Assembly: GCA_947175655.1 (NCBI GenBank)
Contig: CAMWNQ010000090.1
Coordinates: 1 to 7,045, forward strand
DNA length: 7,045 nucleotides
Reading direction: 5' to 3'
Origin: an uncultured Clostridia bacterium
Lineage (GTDB): Bacteria > Bacillota > Clostridia > Oscillospirales > Ruminococcaceae
Shown here: one piece after another, positions 1 to 6,266 of the stretch
Layout: each line of letters opens with the position of its first letter
How positions within the stretch are numbered: position 1 is the stretch's first letter
Program-made: the position numbers and the translations under genes
Notes under the pieces: generated by a model
The model's input: only the letters and a program-made list of their open reading frames with translations
The model's database searches: none
What the model was told of the DNA's origin: nothing

Positions 1-147
1 ACTATAATAATAGAATAGCATCTGTTATTCTGTATCGTGTTGAATAAAACACGTGGATTATAATAATCCAAGATGTAATAAACAGAATATCATTTTTCTG
101 AAAATGATATATTTAAAATTATATGTAAAAGAAAGGATATGATAAAA
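1..147 (+). promoter_or_regulatory. Structured leader upstream of citrate synthase
   Basis: No coding sequence is seen here. Four neighbouring inverted repeats are present: AGAATA 12-17 with TATTCT 26-31; CGTGTT 36-41 with AACACG 48-53; TGGATTA 54-60 with TAATCCA 64-70; and a perfect 10-bp arm ATATCATTTT 87-96 with AAAATGATAT 101-110 around a TCTG loop. An alternative 8-bp pairing of TATTCTGT 26-33 with ACAGAATA 82-89 would close the middle two hairpins into a three-way junction. TATAAT occurs at 3-8 and again at 59-64, but neither has a good -35 in view, so the transcription start is unknown. If the first is used, all hairpins are in the 5' UTR; if the second, they are DNA operators or chance. 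The AT-rich composition makes some pairings cheap. Confidence 0.45.
131..137 (+). promoter_or_regulatory. Ribosome binding site of citrate synthase
   Basis: GAAAGGA, 10 nt before ATG 148. It decides the start, as the ATG at 139 would be almost on top of it. The same core and following TGATAAAAATG recur before the mutarotase gene. Confidence 0.75.
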
Positions 148-1521
148 ATGGCAGATTACAACTTTTCGCATATTACCCCACTCATTAATGAACTTTCTGA
201 AGCCTGTATAAGCAACTCAGTTATAAATCCGGATTTATACTCACAGTTCGATGTAAAACGTGGACTCCGTGATATCAATGGAAACGGAGTAGTTGCAGGA
301 CTTACAAACATCAGCACAATCAAAGCTACTAAAATTGTGGACGGACAGACTGTTCACTGTGATGGAAAATTATACTACAGAGGTATTGACGTTGAAGATA
401 TAGTCGCCGGCTTTATCAAGGAAAAACGTTTCGGATTTGAGGAAACTATATATATACTCCTTTTTGGAAAACTTCCTTCAAGTCATCAGCTTGAAAATTT
501 CAAAAAGCTCCTCTCTGATTTCAGAACGCTTCCTACTTCATTTACACGTGATGTCATTATGAAAGCTCCAAGCGACAATATGATGAATACACTTGCAAAA
601 TCAGTTCTTGCTCTCTATTCATACGATGATAATGCTGACAATACATCTATTCCTAATGTTCTCCGTCAGTGCATAGAACTTATAACTCTCTTCCCTGTAT
701 TATCTGTATACGGCTATCAGGCATATAATTACTATAAAAACGGTCAGAGCCTTTTTATTCATAATCCGAATCCGGATTTGTCAATAGCTGAAAATATACT
801 CTATATGCTTCGTCAGGACAGCAATTATACAGAACTTGAAGCACGTATTCTTGACCTTGCTCTTGTTCTTCACGCTGAACACGGTGGTGGAAATAACTCA
901 TCATTTACAGTACACGTTGTTACATCTTCTGGAACAGATACTTATTCCACAATAGCTGCCGCACTTGGTTCTCTCAAAGGTCCTAAACACGGCGGTGCAA
1001 ATATAAAGGTTGTAATGATGTTTGATGATATGAAAAAGCATCTTAAAGACTGGTCAGATGAAGAGGAAATCAAGTCATATCTTCGTAAACTCCTCCACAA
1101 GGAAGCTTTTGATCGTGCAGGACTTATATATGGAATGGGTCATGCCGTTTACTCAACTTCTGACCCGAGAGCTAAAGTTTTTAAATCATTTGTTGAAAAA
1201 CTCTCCATTGAAAAGGGTATGGAAAAAGAATTCCAGCTCTATTCTACTGTAGAACGTCTTGCAACCCAGATTATCAAAGAAGAAAGACGTATATATAAAG
1301 GTGTTTGTGCAAATGTTGACTTTTACAGTGGTTTTGTTTACAGAATGCTTGAACTTCCATATGAACTCTTTACTCCTATTTTCGCTATTGCAAGAATTGC
1401 CGGCTGGTCTGCCCACAGAATGGAAGAATTAATCAACTCCAATAAGATTATAAGACCAGCTTATAAAGCTATTGCACCTTACACCGATTACAATAATCTT
1501 GATGAAAGAACAGATTCTTAA
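148..1521 (+). CDS. gltA: Citrate synthase (Si-type fold)
   Basis: Cytosolic enzyme that condenses acetyl-CoA and oxaloacetate to citrate, in anaerobic clostridia usually the entry to 2-oxoglutarate and glutamate. Seen in the 457-residue product: the catalytic set of the family, namely His245 in an HGGGN motif, His281 in GPKHGGAN and Asp391 in NVDFYSG, plus GMGHAVY...DPRA near residue 335, a region that contacts citrate/oxaloacetate in the family. GHAVY rather than GHRVY resembles the form in animal citrate synthases. Length is slightly above the usual 370-440, with extra N-terminal sequence before the conserved core. I chose ATG 148 over the in-frame ATG 139 because GAAAGGA at 131-137 lies 10 nt before 148 but only 1 nt before 139. 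The mutarotase gene follows after 83 bp with no clear terminator, so co-transcription is possible. A 2-methylcitrate synthase activity cannot be excluded from sequence alone. Confidence 0.94.
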   Translation: MADYNFSHITPLINELSEACISNSVINPDLYSQFDVKRGLRDINGNGVVAGLTNISTIKATKIVDGQTVHCDGKLYYRGIDVEDIVAGFIKEKRFGFEETIYILLFGKLPSSHQLENFKKLLSDFRTLPTSFTRDVIMKAPSDNMMNTLAKSVLALYSYDDNADNTSIPNVLRQCIELITLFPVLSVYGYQAYNYYKNGQSLFIHNPNPDLSIAENILYMLRQDSNYTELEARILDLALVLHAEHGGGNNSSFTVHVVTSSGTDTYSTIAAALGSLKGPKHGGANIKVVMMFDDMKKHLKDWSDEEEIKSYLRKLLHKEAFDRAGLIYGMGHAVYSTSDPRAKVFKSFVEKLSIEKGMEKEFQLYSTVERLATQIIKEERRIYKGVCANVDFYSGFVYRMLELPYELFTPIFAIARIAGWSAHRMEELINSNKIIRPAYKAIAPYTDYNNLDERTDS

Positions 1522-1546
1522 TATGATTATTACTAAAACCCAGCAT

Positions 1547-1563
1547 ATAACAGAATTTGTTAT
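1547..1563 (+). promoter_or_regulatory. Small inverted repeat in the spacer before the mutarotase gene
   Basis: ATAACA (1547-1552), 5-nt loop GAATT, TGTTAT (1558-1563). There is no T-run after it, so it is not a standard terminator. It could be a weak operator or mRNA stem in the 83-bp spacer between citrate synthase and the mutarotase. No convincing promoter was found in this spacer. Confidence 0.3.
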
Positions 1564-1588
1564 CATATAAATATGTATCATTTAAAAC

Positions 1589-1595
1589 GAAAGGA
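1589..1595 (+). promoter_or_regulatory. Ribosome binding site of the mutarotase gene
   Basis: GAAAGGA, 9 nt before ATG 1605. It selects this start over the in-frame ATG at 1557, which lies upstream of this site. Confidence 0.75.
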
Positions 1596-1604
1596 TTGAT
1601 AAAA

Positions 1605-2609
1605 ATGAATACCGCACATTTAATTAATTTTAACGGTACAAGCTGTGTAAAACTTGATGCCGGAGGATATTCAGCTCTTATTGCATATGAAATCGGTTCA
1701 AACGTTATCAGATTAAGAGATGAAAAAAACGCTGTAGAATTCTTCAGATTCAAAGACGATAATCCTGCTGAAAATATCAAGCAATCAGCAGAAGTATGGG
1801 GACTTCCTACTCTCTATCTCCCTAACAGATTTGCTGATGGTATACTTAAAACATCAGATGCAGTCTATCAGCTTCCGGTAAACGAAAAAGCTCCTTTTAA
1901 TAATCATATTCACGGCTTTATTCATAAACGCATACACGAAGTTGTTGAATATAATTCAGATGAAACTTCTGCTTGGGTAAAAACACAGTATCTTTATGAT
2001 GAAAATGATGAATTTTTCCAGTATTTGCCTGTAAAGTTCCTTGCTGAATATACTTTTACCCTTTCTGAAAACGGTCTGAGACAGGATATTAAATTTACTA
2101 ATCTTTCTGATAAGATGATGCCAATGTCTCTTGCATCTCATACAACTATCAATTCACCTTTTGCAGATGGTTCAAAAGAGGCTGATATAAGACTTATTGT
2201 TCCTGTAGGCAATAAATGTGAACTTAATGAACGCTGTCTTCCTACTGGAAACCTTCCTGCACCTTCAAAATATGACCTTGAATATGTAACCGGAAAATGC
2301 CCTGTACTTCAGGATATTTCCAATGATATGTATTTCGGAAAATATACTGAACTCAACAAGGAAAATTTCCACGGTATTATTGCTGAAGATATTACAAGCG
2401 GTAAGAAGATATGCTATGAAGTTTCAGAAGAGTATAAATTCTGGATTATCTGGAATGACCGTGGTTTCAATGGATATTTCTGTCCTGAACCTATGACTGC
2501 TATGATTGATGCACCTAATCTCTCTATGCCATCCGATATTACAGGTTATACTGAAATCAAACCTAATGAATCTTTTAAAACTTATCAGAGATTCTTTACT
2601 GTATTATAA
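1605..2609 (+). CDS. galM: Aldose 1-epimerase (galactose mutarotase family)
   Basis: Interconverts alpha and beta anomers of free aldoses such as glucose or galactose in the cytosol. The 334-residue length fits the family. Motifs seen: PNRFADG at 73-79; NNHIHG at 99-104, with His101/His103 in the place of the substrate-binding His; SHTTIN around His179, the presumed catalytic acid; and CPEPMTAMIDAPN with Glu295, the presumed catalytic base in the family's EPxT segment. The HTTIN form differs from the HxYFN of classical GalM, so this is a divergent subfamily and its preferred sugar is uncertain. Start: GAAAGGA at 1589-1595 sits 9 nt before ATG 1605; the upstream in-frame ATG at 1557 lacks a good site and would add 16 unconserved residues. 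The neighbour downstream is cellobiose phosphorylase, so a role in equilibrating glucose or cellobiose anomers is a reasonable inference. It is not a cellobiose 2-epimerase, which has a different fold. Confidence 0.88.
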   Translation: MNTAHLINFNGTSCVKLDAGGYSALIAYEIGSNVIRLRDEKNAVEFFRFKDDNPAENIKQSAEVWGLPTLYLPNRFADGILKTSDAVYQLPVNEKAPFNNHIHGFIHKRIHEVVEYNSDETSAWVKTQYLYDENDEFFQYLPVKFLAEYTFTLSENGLRQDIKFTNLSDKMMPMSLASHTTINSPFADGSKEADIRLIVPVGNKCELNERCLPTGNLPAPSKYDLEYVTGKCPVLQDISNDMYFGKYTELNKENFHGIIAEDITSGKKICYEVSEEYKFWIIWNDRGFNGYFCPEPMTAMIDAPNLSMPSDITGYTEIKPNESFKTYQRFFTVL

Positions 2610-2652
2610 TTTTTTGTGAAAAATGCACAAATTATCAGATTAAAAAATTACA

Positions 2653-2701
2653 TTGACATTGAAATAAATATCTTGTAATAATTATAATATTATGTTATAA
2701 T
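2653..2701 (+). promoter_or_regulatory. Promoter(s) of cellobiose phosphorylase
   Basis: The best candidate is a perfect extended -10, TG-T-TATAAT (2693-2701), with -35 TTGTAA at 2673-2678 and a 17-bp spacer. An overlapping upstream candidate has consensus -35 TTGACA at 2653-2658, an 18-bp spacer and extended -10 TG-T-AATAAT ending at 2682. The two could be alternative start sites about 20 bp apart. A separate promoter suggests that the phosphorylase is controlled apart from the two genes upstream. Confidence 0.6.
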
Positions 2702-2706
2702 ATTAT
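2682..2706 (+). repeat. Tandem 12-bp repeat over the -10 region
   Basis: TTATAATATTAT occurs at 2682-2693 and again, identical, at 2695-2706, with a 13-nt period. Each copy contains the 10-bp perfect palindrome ATAATATTAT (2684-2693 and 2697-2706), and the TATAAT of the main -10 lies in the second copy. This could be a regulator site or the result of a short duplication in AT-rich DNA. Confidence 0.55.
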
Positions 2707-2710
2707 CAAT

Positions 2711-2727
2711 ACGGGAAATATACCCGT
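2711..2727 (+). promoter_or_regulatory. Operator-like inverted repeat just after the predicted start of transcription
   Basis: ACGGG (2711-2715), 7-nt spacer, CCCGT (2723-2727). Its G+C arms stand out in an otherwise AT-only stretch. It begins about 10 bp after the -10, the place where a repressor would block transcription, and could also form a short stem in the mRNA about 18 nt ahead of the ribosome site. The binding protein is unknown; a sugar-responsive repressor is only a guess. Confidence 0.45.
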
Positions 2728-2744
2728 GATGTAAATATCTATTT

Positions 2745-2751
2745 AAAGGAG
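2745..2751 (+). promoter_or_regulatory. Ribosome binding site of cellobiose phosphorylase
   Basis: AAAGGAG with 7-nt spacing to ATG 2759; close to the ideal anti-16S match. Confidence 0.8.
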
Positions 2752-2758
2752 TATTTTT

Positions 2759-5218
2759 ATGAAGAAATTCGGATTTTTTGACGATGCCAATAAGGAATAC
2801 GTTATTAATTCCCCTAAAACACCTTATCCGTGGATTAACTACCTCGGCACACAGTCATTCTTTTCACTTATTTCCAACACTGCCGGAGGTTATCACTTCT
2901 ACAAAGACGCTCGTCTCAGAAGAATAACTCGTTACCGTTACAACAATATCCCTGTTGATATGGGCGGACGTTATTTCTATATAAATGATAACGGCACAAT
3001 CTGGTCACCTGGCTGGTCACCTGCTAAAACTGAACTCGATGCATATGAATGCCGTCACGGTATGGGCTATACTGTAATCAAGGGCAAGAAAAATGACGTT
3101 CAGGCTGAAGTTACTTTCTTCGTTCCTAAGGATTACAACGGTGAAATCCAGAAAATGGTTCTTACTAATACAGGTTCAGAAACAAAGACTTTCAAGCTCT
3201 TCTCATTTATTGAATGGTGTCTCTGGAATGCTCAGGACGATTCAACTAACTTCCAGAGAAACTTTAATACAGGTGAAGTTGAAGTTGAAGGCTCTACTCT
3301 CTTCCACAAGACAGAATACAAGGAAAGACGTGACCACTATGCATTCTATACTGTAAATGCTGAAATTGCCGGATACGATGCGGACAAGGAAGCTTTTATG
3401 GGTCTTTACAACGGATTTGAAAATCCTCAGGCTGTTGTTGATGGCAAGTCAACAAATACTGATGCTGATGGCTGGTCACCTATTGCTTCACATTCTATCG
3501 ATGTTACACTTGCTCCAGGTGAATCAAAAGACTATATCTTTATTCTTGGATACGTTGAAAATCCTGTTGATGAAAAATTCAATGCTGACGGCTCTATGAA
3601 CAAGTCAAAAGCTTATGAAATGATTGAACAGTACAATACTACTGAAAAGGTTAACGCTGCTCTTGAAGAAAACAAGAAGATGTGGGACGAACTCCTTTCA
3701 AAGTATACTGTAAATACTCCTGATGATAAGATGAACCGTATGGTTAATATCTGGAACCAGTATCAGTGTATGGTTACATTCAATATGTCACGTTCTGCTT
3801 CATATTTTGAAAGCGGTATCGGACGTGGTATGGGATTCCGTGACTCAAATCAGGATTTGCTTGGATTCGTTCATCAGATTCCTGACCGTGCAAGAGAACG
3901 TCTTATTGACCTCGCTTCAACACAGTTTGAAGACGGCGGTTGCTATCACCAGTATCAGCCTCTTACAAAGAAAGGTAATGACGAAATCGGCGGTGACTTC
4001 TCAGATGACCCACTCTGGATGATTTTATCTGTTGCTGCATACATCAAGGAATCCGGTGATTATGGCATTCTTGATGAAATGGTTCCTTATGATAATGACG
4101 AATCAAAGGCTCAGACTATGATGCACCACCTCAAACAGAGCTTCTACCGTGTATGTACAAATGTAGGCCCTCACGGACTTCCACTTGCTATGCGTGCTGA
4201 CTGGAACGACTGTATAAACCTCAGCTGTTTCTCAAGTGAACCTGGTGAATCATTCCAGACTTCAACTTCACCTAAGTATGGCGAAGACAAGTATAGTAAA
4301 ATTGCTGAATCACTTATGGTTGCTGGTTTATTTACATATGCTGGTCCTTCATATGTTGAACTTTGTAAGATTAAGGGCGATACAGAAGGTGCTGAAAAGG
4401 CTCAGGCTGAAATCGACAAGATGAAAGCTAATATTATGGAATACGGCTGGGACGGCGAATGGTTCATCCGTGCTTATGACGACTTCGGAAAGAAAATGGG
4501 TTCAAGCGAATGTGAAGAAGGTAAAATCTTCATCGAACCACAGGGCTTTATGATTATGTCAGAAGTAGGTAAGGATATCGGTGCTGACATCAAGGCTCTT
4601 GAAAGTATTGACAAGTACCTTAATACAGAACACGGTCTTGTACTTAACAACCCTGCATTTACAAAATACTATATTGAATACGGCGAAATTTCAACATATC
4701 CAGGTGGATATAAGGAAAATGCAGGTATATTCTGCCACAACAATGCTTGGATTATCTGTGCTGCTGCTTATGCTGGTCAGGGTGACAAGGCTTTTGAATA
4801 CTATTCAAAGATTGCTCCTGCTTACAGAGAAGAAAAGTATTCTGATCTCCACAGAACTGAACCATATGTATATGCTCAGATGATTGCAGGTAAAGACGCA
4901 AAGAGACACGGTGAAGCTAAAAACTCTTGGCTTACTGGTACTGCTGCTTGGAACTTCGTTGCAGTTTCACAGTATATTCTCGGTATCTCTGCTGACTGGG
5001 ACGGTCTCAAGGTTGACCCTTCAATCCCTCACGAATGGGACGGCTTTACAGCTACAAGAAAGTTCCGTGATGCAACATATGAAATCAAGGTTACAAATCC
5101 TGACCATATCTGCAAGGGCGTTAAGAGTGTTACTGTTGATGGCAATGCTATCGAAGGAAATGTTATTCCTGCATTCTGCGACGGAAAAACTCACGCTGTT
5201 GAAGTTGTAATGGGTTAA
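2759..5218 (+). CDS. cbpA: Cellobiose phosphorylase (GH94)
   Basis: Cytosolic, inverting phosphorolysis: cellobiose + phosphate gives alpha-glucose-1-phosphate + glucose, which saves ATP when growing on cellulose breakdown products. At 819 residues it has the length of cellobiose phosphorylases, not of the longer (about 1000-residue) cellodextrin enzymes. Layout expected for GH94: N-terminal beta-sandwich (about 1-280), helical linker, (alpha/alpha)6 barrel (about 330-740), C-terminal beta cap. Visible motifs: NTAGGY 40-45; GRGMGFRDSNQD 355-366; RADWNDC with catalytic acid Asp484; EISTYPGGYKENAG with Glu643; CHNN with His660/Asn661; WLTGTAAW with Thr726-Thr728 at the phosphate site. From memory of the Cellvibrio/Cellulomonas gilvus enzyme these match Arg362, Asp368, Asp490, Glu649, His666, Asn667 with a constant offset of 6; Glu649 and Asn667 help set the acceptor site, which supports cellobiose rather than chitobiose. 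The sequence also recalls Clostridium thermocellum Cbp almost throughout. Start is fixed by AAAGGAG 2745-2751. Leucine codons are mostly CTT/CTC, suggesting strong expression. No signal peptide. Confidence 0.96.
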   Translation: MKKFGFFDDANKEYVINSPKTPYPWINYLGTQSFFSLISNTAGGYHFYKDARLRRITRYRYNNIPVDMGGRYFYINDNGTIWSPGWSPAKTELDAYECRHGMGYTVIKGKKNDVQAEVTFFVPKDYNGEIQKMVLTNTGSETKTFKLFSFIEWCLWNAQDDSTNFQRNFNTGEVEVEGSTLFHKTEYKERRDHYAFYTVNAEIAGYDADKEAFMGLYNGFENPQAVVDGKSTNTDADGWSPIASHSIDVTLAPGESKDYIFILGYVENPVDEKFNADGSMNKSKAYEMIEQYNTTEKVNAALEENKKMWDELLSKYTVNTPDDKMNRMVNIWNQYQCMVTFNMSRSASYFESGIGRGMGFRDSNQDLLGFVHQIPDRARERLIDLASTQFEDGGCYHQYQPLTKKGNDEIGGDFSDDPLWMILSVAAYIKESGDYGILDEMVPYDNDESKAQTMMHHLKQSFYRVCTNVGPHGLPLAMRADWNDCINLSCFSSEPGESFQTSTSPKYGEDKYSKIAESLMVAGLFTYAGPSYVELCKIKGDTEGAEKAQAEIDKMKANIMEYGWDGEWFIRAYDDFGKKMGSSECEEGKIFIEPQGFMIMSEVGKDIGADIKALESIDKYLNTEHGLVLNNPAFTKYYIEYGEISTYPGGYKENAGIFCHNNAWIICAAAYAGQGDKAFEYYSKIAPAYREEKYSDLHRTEPYVYAQMIAGKDAKRHGEAKNSWLTGTAAWNFVAVSQYILGISADWDGLKVDPSIPHEWDGFTATRKFRDATYEIKVTNPDHICKGVKSVTVDGNAIEGNVIPAFCDGKTHAVEVVMG

Positions 5219-5247
5219 TTCCAATAAATAAAATTATATAAAATAAA

Positions 5248-5261
5248 AAAAGCGGACTTTT
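5248..5261 (-). terminator. Possible minus-strand terminator hairpin
   Basis: Read on the minus strand, AAAAG-TCCG-CTTTT is followed by more T (TTTATTTTAT). The 5-bp, mostly A:T stem is weak and no minus-strand gene lies to its right, so it may be a relic or chance. Its core AAGCGGACTT (5250-5259) is the inverted copy of 6268-6277. Confidence 0.3.
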
Positions 5262-5287
5262 AATGTAATACTCATAAAGAAGTTTTA

Positions 5288-5325
5288 GCCATAGCATTTT
5301 TGATAACCATCAAAAGTGCTATGGC
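5288..5325 (+). terminator. Long hairpin after cellobiose phosphorylase (terminator or repeat)
   Basis: GCCATAGCA (5288-5296) pairs with TGCTATGGC (5317-5325), continuing inward through one G:T pair and seven more pairs to an AACC loop (5305-5308), a 17-bp stem in all. GTTTCTATT follows, a poor T-run, so termination on the plus strand is plausible but not typical. It could instead be a dispersed palindromic repeat. It lies 70 bp after the phosphorylase stop and ahead of the promoter of the next gene. Confidence 0.55.
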
Positions 5326-5332
5326 GTTTCTA

Positions 5333-5360
5333 TTGACAAAACAATTTTTATTAAGATAAA
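5333..5360 (+). promoter_or_regulatory. Promoter of the CPBP protease gene
   Basis: Perfect -35 TTGACA (5333-5338), 16-bp spacer, -10 GATAAA (5355-5360, four of six consensus bases). It implies a leader of about 75 nt before ATG 5443. The leader begins with a small stem (AAATCGG 5358-5364 with CTGATTT 5373-5379, one G:T pair) followed by a T-rich run, possibly a weak attenuator. Confidence 0.5.
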
Positions 5361-5442
5361 TCGGAATTTACGCTGATTTTTCTTTTAAATAGAGCATTGT
5401 AACTCAGTCTAGTCATATCGAAAATAGGAGAGTTATTGGAAT

Positions 5443-6165
5443 ATGCAAAAGAAACAAATTAAATATATATTTGCTTTCATTTTAACCATATTTATATTCT
5501 TTCTGCAAAGTATATTTAGTAGAATCGGTTGGTGGATAGCAAGTAGATTTGATTATTCACTAATAGATAATGACGGTTTATTTATGATGGTATCCGTTCA
5601 CCATATCGTACAAGCACTACTTGCATTATTAGTTATTTTCATATTTTATAAAATAAAGGATAATGTGGTTTTTAAGCTAAAACTTAAGTTTGATATAGTG
5701 GGAATCAAGTACACAATGTTTTTCTGTGTTGCTATATTTATATACTACATTATAGTGTATATAATCGGTTCAAAATTAAACTCAATAGCTGTTTATGATT
5801 ATGAACTAAATACAGCCAATGTTGTTGGAACATTGAACTTTCAGCTGCTGTTATCAGGAACATCGGAAGAGATAATATTTCGGTCGTTGCCTATTGTGCT
5901 ATACAAAAACGTTATAAATTCCAATAAGAAAAGCTCCGATGTATTAGCTGTCGTGCTGACCTCTGTTTTATTTGCCATTGCGCATTTTAATTGGAAACTG
6001 CCTATATCTATTCAGTGGTTTCAAATAGTATATGCTTTTGTTTTAGGGTTGACATTCGGATTTGTTTTTATAAAATCAAAGAGTGTTATTTATCCTATGA
6101 TAATGCATGGAATGAGTAATTTCATTTCCGTTGGCATTTGCTATTTGTATATGAGTTTAGTATAA
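5443..6165 (+). CDS. CPBP family intramembrane metalloprotease (Abi)
   Basis: Polytopic membrane protein of the CPBP/Abi family (the Rce1-like glutamate proteases). The 240-residue product shows all three family motifs: EEIIFR with Glu142, Glu143 and Arg147; FAIAHF with Phe177 and His181; and HGMSN with His222 and Asn226. About seven hydrophobic segments are visible (roughly 7-25, 52-70, 89-109, 134-156, 167-184, 193-210, 216-236), the motifs falling in the last four. Family members in Gram-positive bacteria act in bacteriocin self-immunity or in processing of membrane proteins; the substrate here is unknown and no bacteriocin precursor was found beside it. Ribosome site AGGAGAG at 5426-5432 lies 10 nt before the ATG. 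It is likely transcribed from its own promoter (5333-5360). Codon use is richer in TTA, CTA and ATA than the sugar genes upstream, consistent with low expression or acquisition by transfer. Confidence 0.92.
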   Translation: MQKKQIKYIFAFILTIFIFFLQSIFSRIGWWIASRFDYSLIDNDGLFMMVSVHHIVQALLALLVIFIFYKIKDNVVFKLKLKFDIVGIKYTMFFCVAIFIYYIIVYIIGSKLNSIAVYDYELNTANVVGTLNFQLLLSGTSEEIIFRSLPIVLYKNVINSNKKSSDVLAVVLTSVLFAIAHFNWKLPISIQWFQIVYAFVLGLTFGFVFIKSKSVIYPMIMHGMSNFISVGICYLYMSLV

Positions 6166-6201
6166 ATTCTGATTTATGTTAATAATTCAATATCAAAAAC
6201 A

Positions 6202-6237
6202 AGCCCGAAAACGGTTCATCTCAACCGCTTTCGGGCT
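6202..6237 (-). terminator. Terminator of the anti-sigma-like gene
   Basis: AGCCCGAAA (6202-6210) pairs with TTTCGGGCT (6229-6237); after one mismatch CGGTT (6212-6216) pairs with AACCG (6223-6227) around a 6-nt loop. On the minus strand the stem is followed by TGTTTTTGA, a usable T-run, while on the plus strand it is followed by A residues. It therefore most likely ends the minus-strand gene, about 47 bp beyond its stop, and may also slow plus-strand transcription from the CPBP gene. Confidence 0.75.
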
Positions 6238-6266
6238 AAAAACTTCTATATGATTATTTCTCTTTG

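Noticed and set aside
139..147. Upstream ATG for citrate synthase
   Set aside because: Only 1 nt separates it from the GAAAGGA site; ATG 148 has normal spacing and the three extra residues show nothing conserved.
1557..1604. Longer start for the mutarotase
   Set aside because: The in-frame start at 1557 has no ribosome site, and a strong one lies just before 1605.
1186..2141. Minus-strand open frames of 61-103 residues across citrate synthase and mutarotase
   Set aside because: Antisense shadows of conserved genes, without ribosome sites or recognisable domains.
1605..2609. Cellobiose 2-epimerase, suggested by the neighbouring phosphorylase
   Set aside because: The motifs (NRF.DG, NNHIHG, EPMT) are those of the beta-sandwich mutarotase family, not of the (alpha/alpha)6 2-epimerases.
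2613..2631. TTTGTG / CACAAA stem-loop after the mutarotase gene, as a terminator
   Set aside because: Six weak pairs and no T-run after it; could not be supported.
3093..5210. Series of open frames in the +1 frame of the cellobiose phosphorylase gene
   Set aside because: They lie wholly inside a well-conserved gene, give Leu/Ser-rich nonsense proteins and arise from its biased codon use.
5021..5224. Minus-strand open frame at the end of the phosphorylase gene
   Set aside because: Antisense shadow of the conserved C-terminal part of the enzyme.
5321..5359. 12-codon plus-strand mini-ORF in the spacer (MAFLLTKQFLLR)
   Set aside because: No ribosome site, and it overlaps the hairpin and the promoter of the next gene.
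5346..5420. Short minus-strand ORF in the 5219-5442 spacer, considered as a bacteriocin precursor for the CPBP gene
   Set aside because: About 21 codons, no ribosome site, no leader or double-glycine motif.
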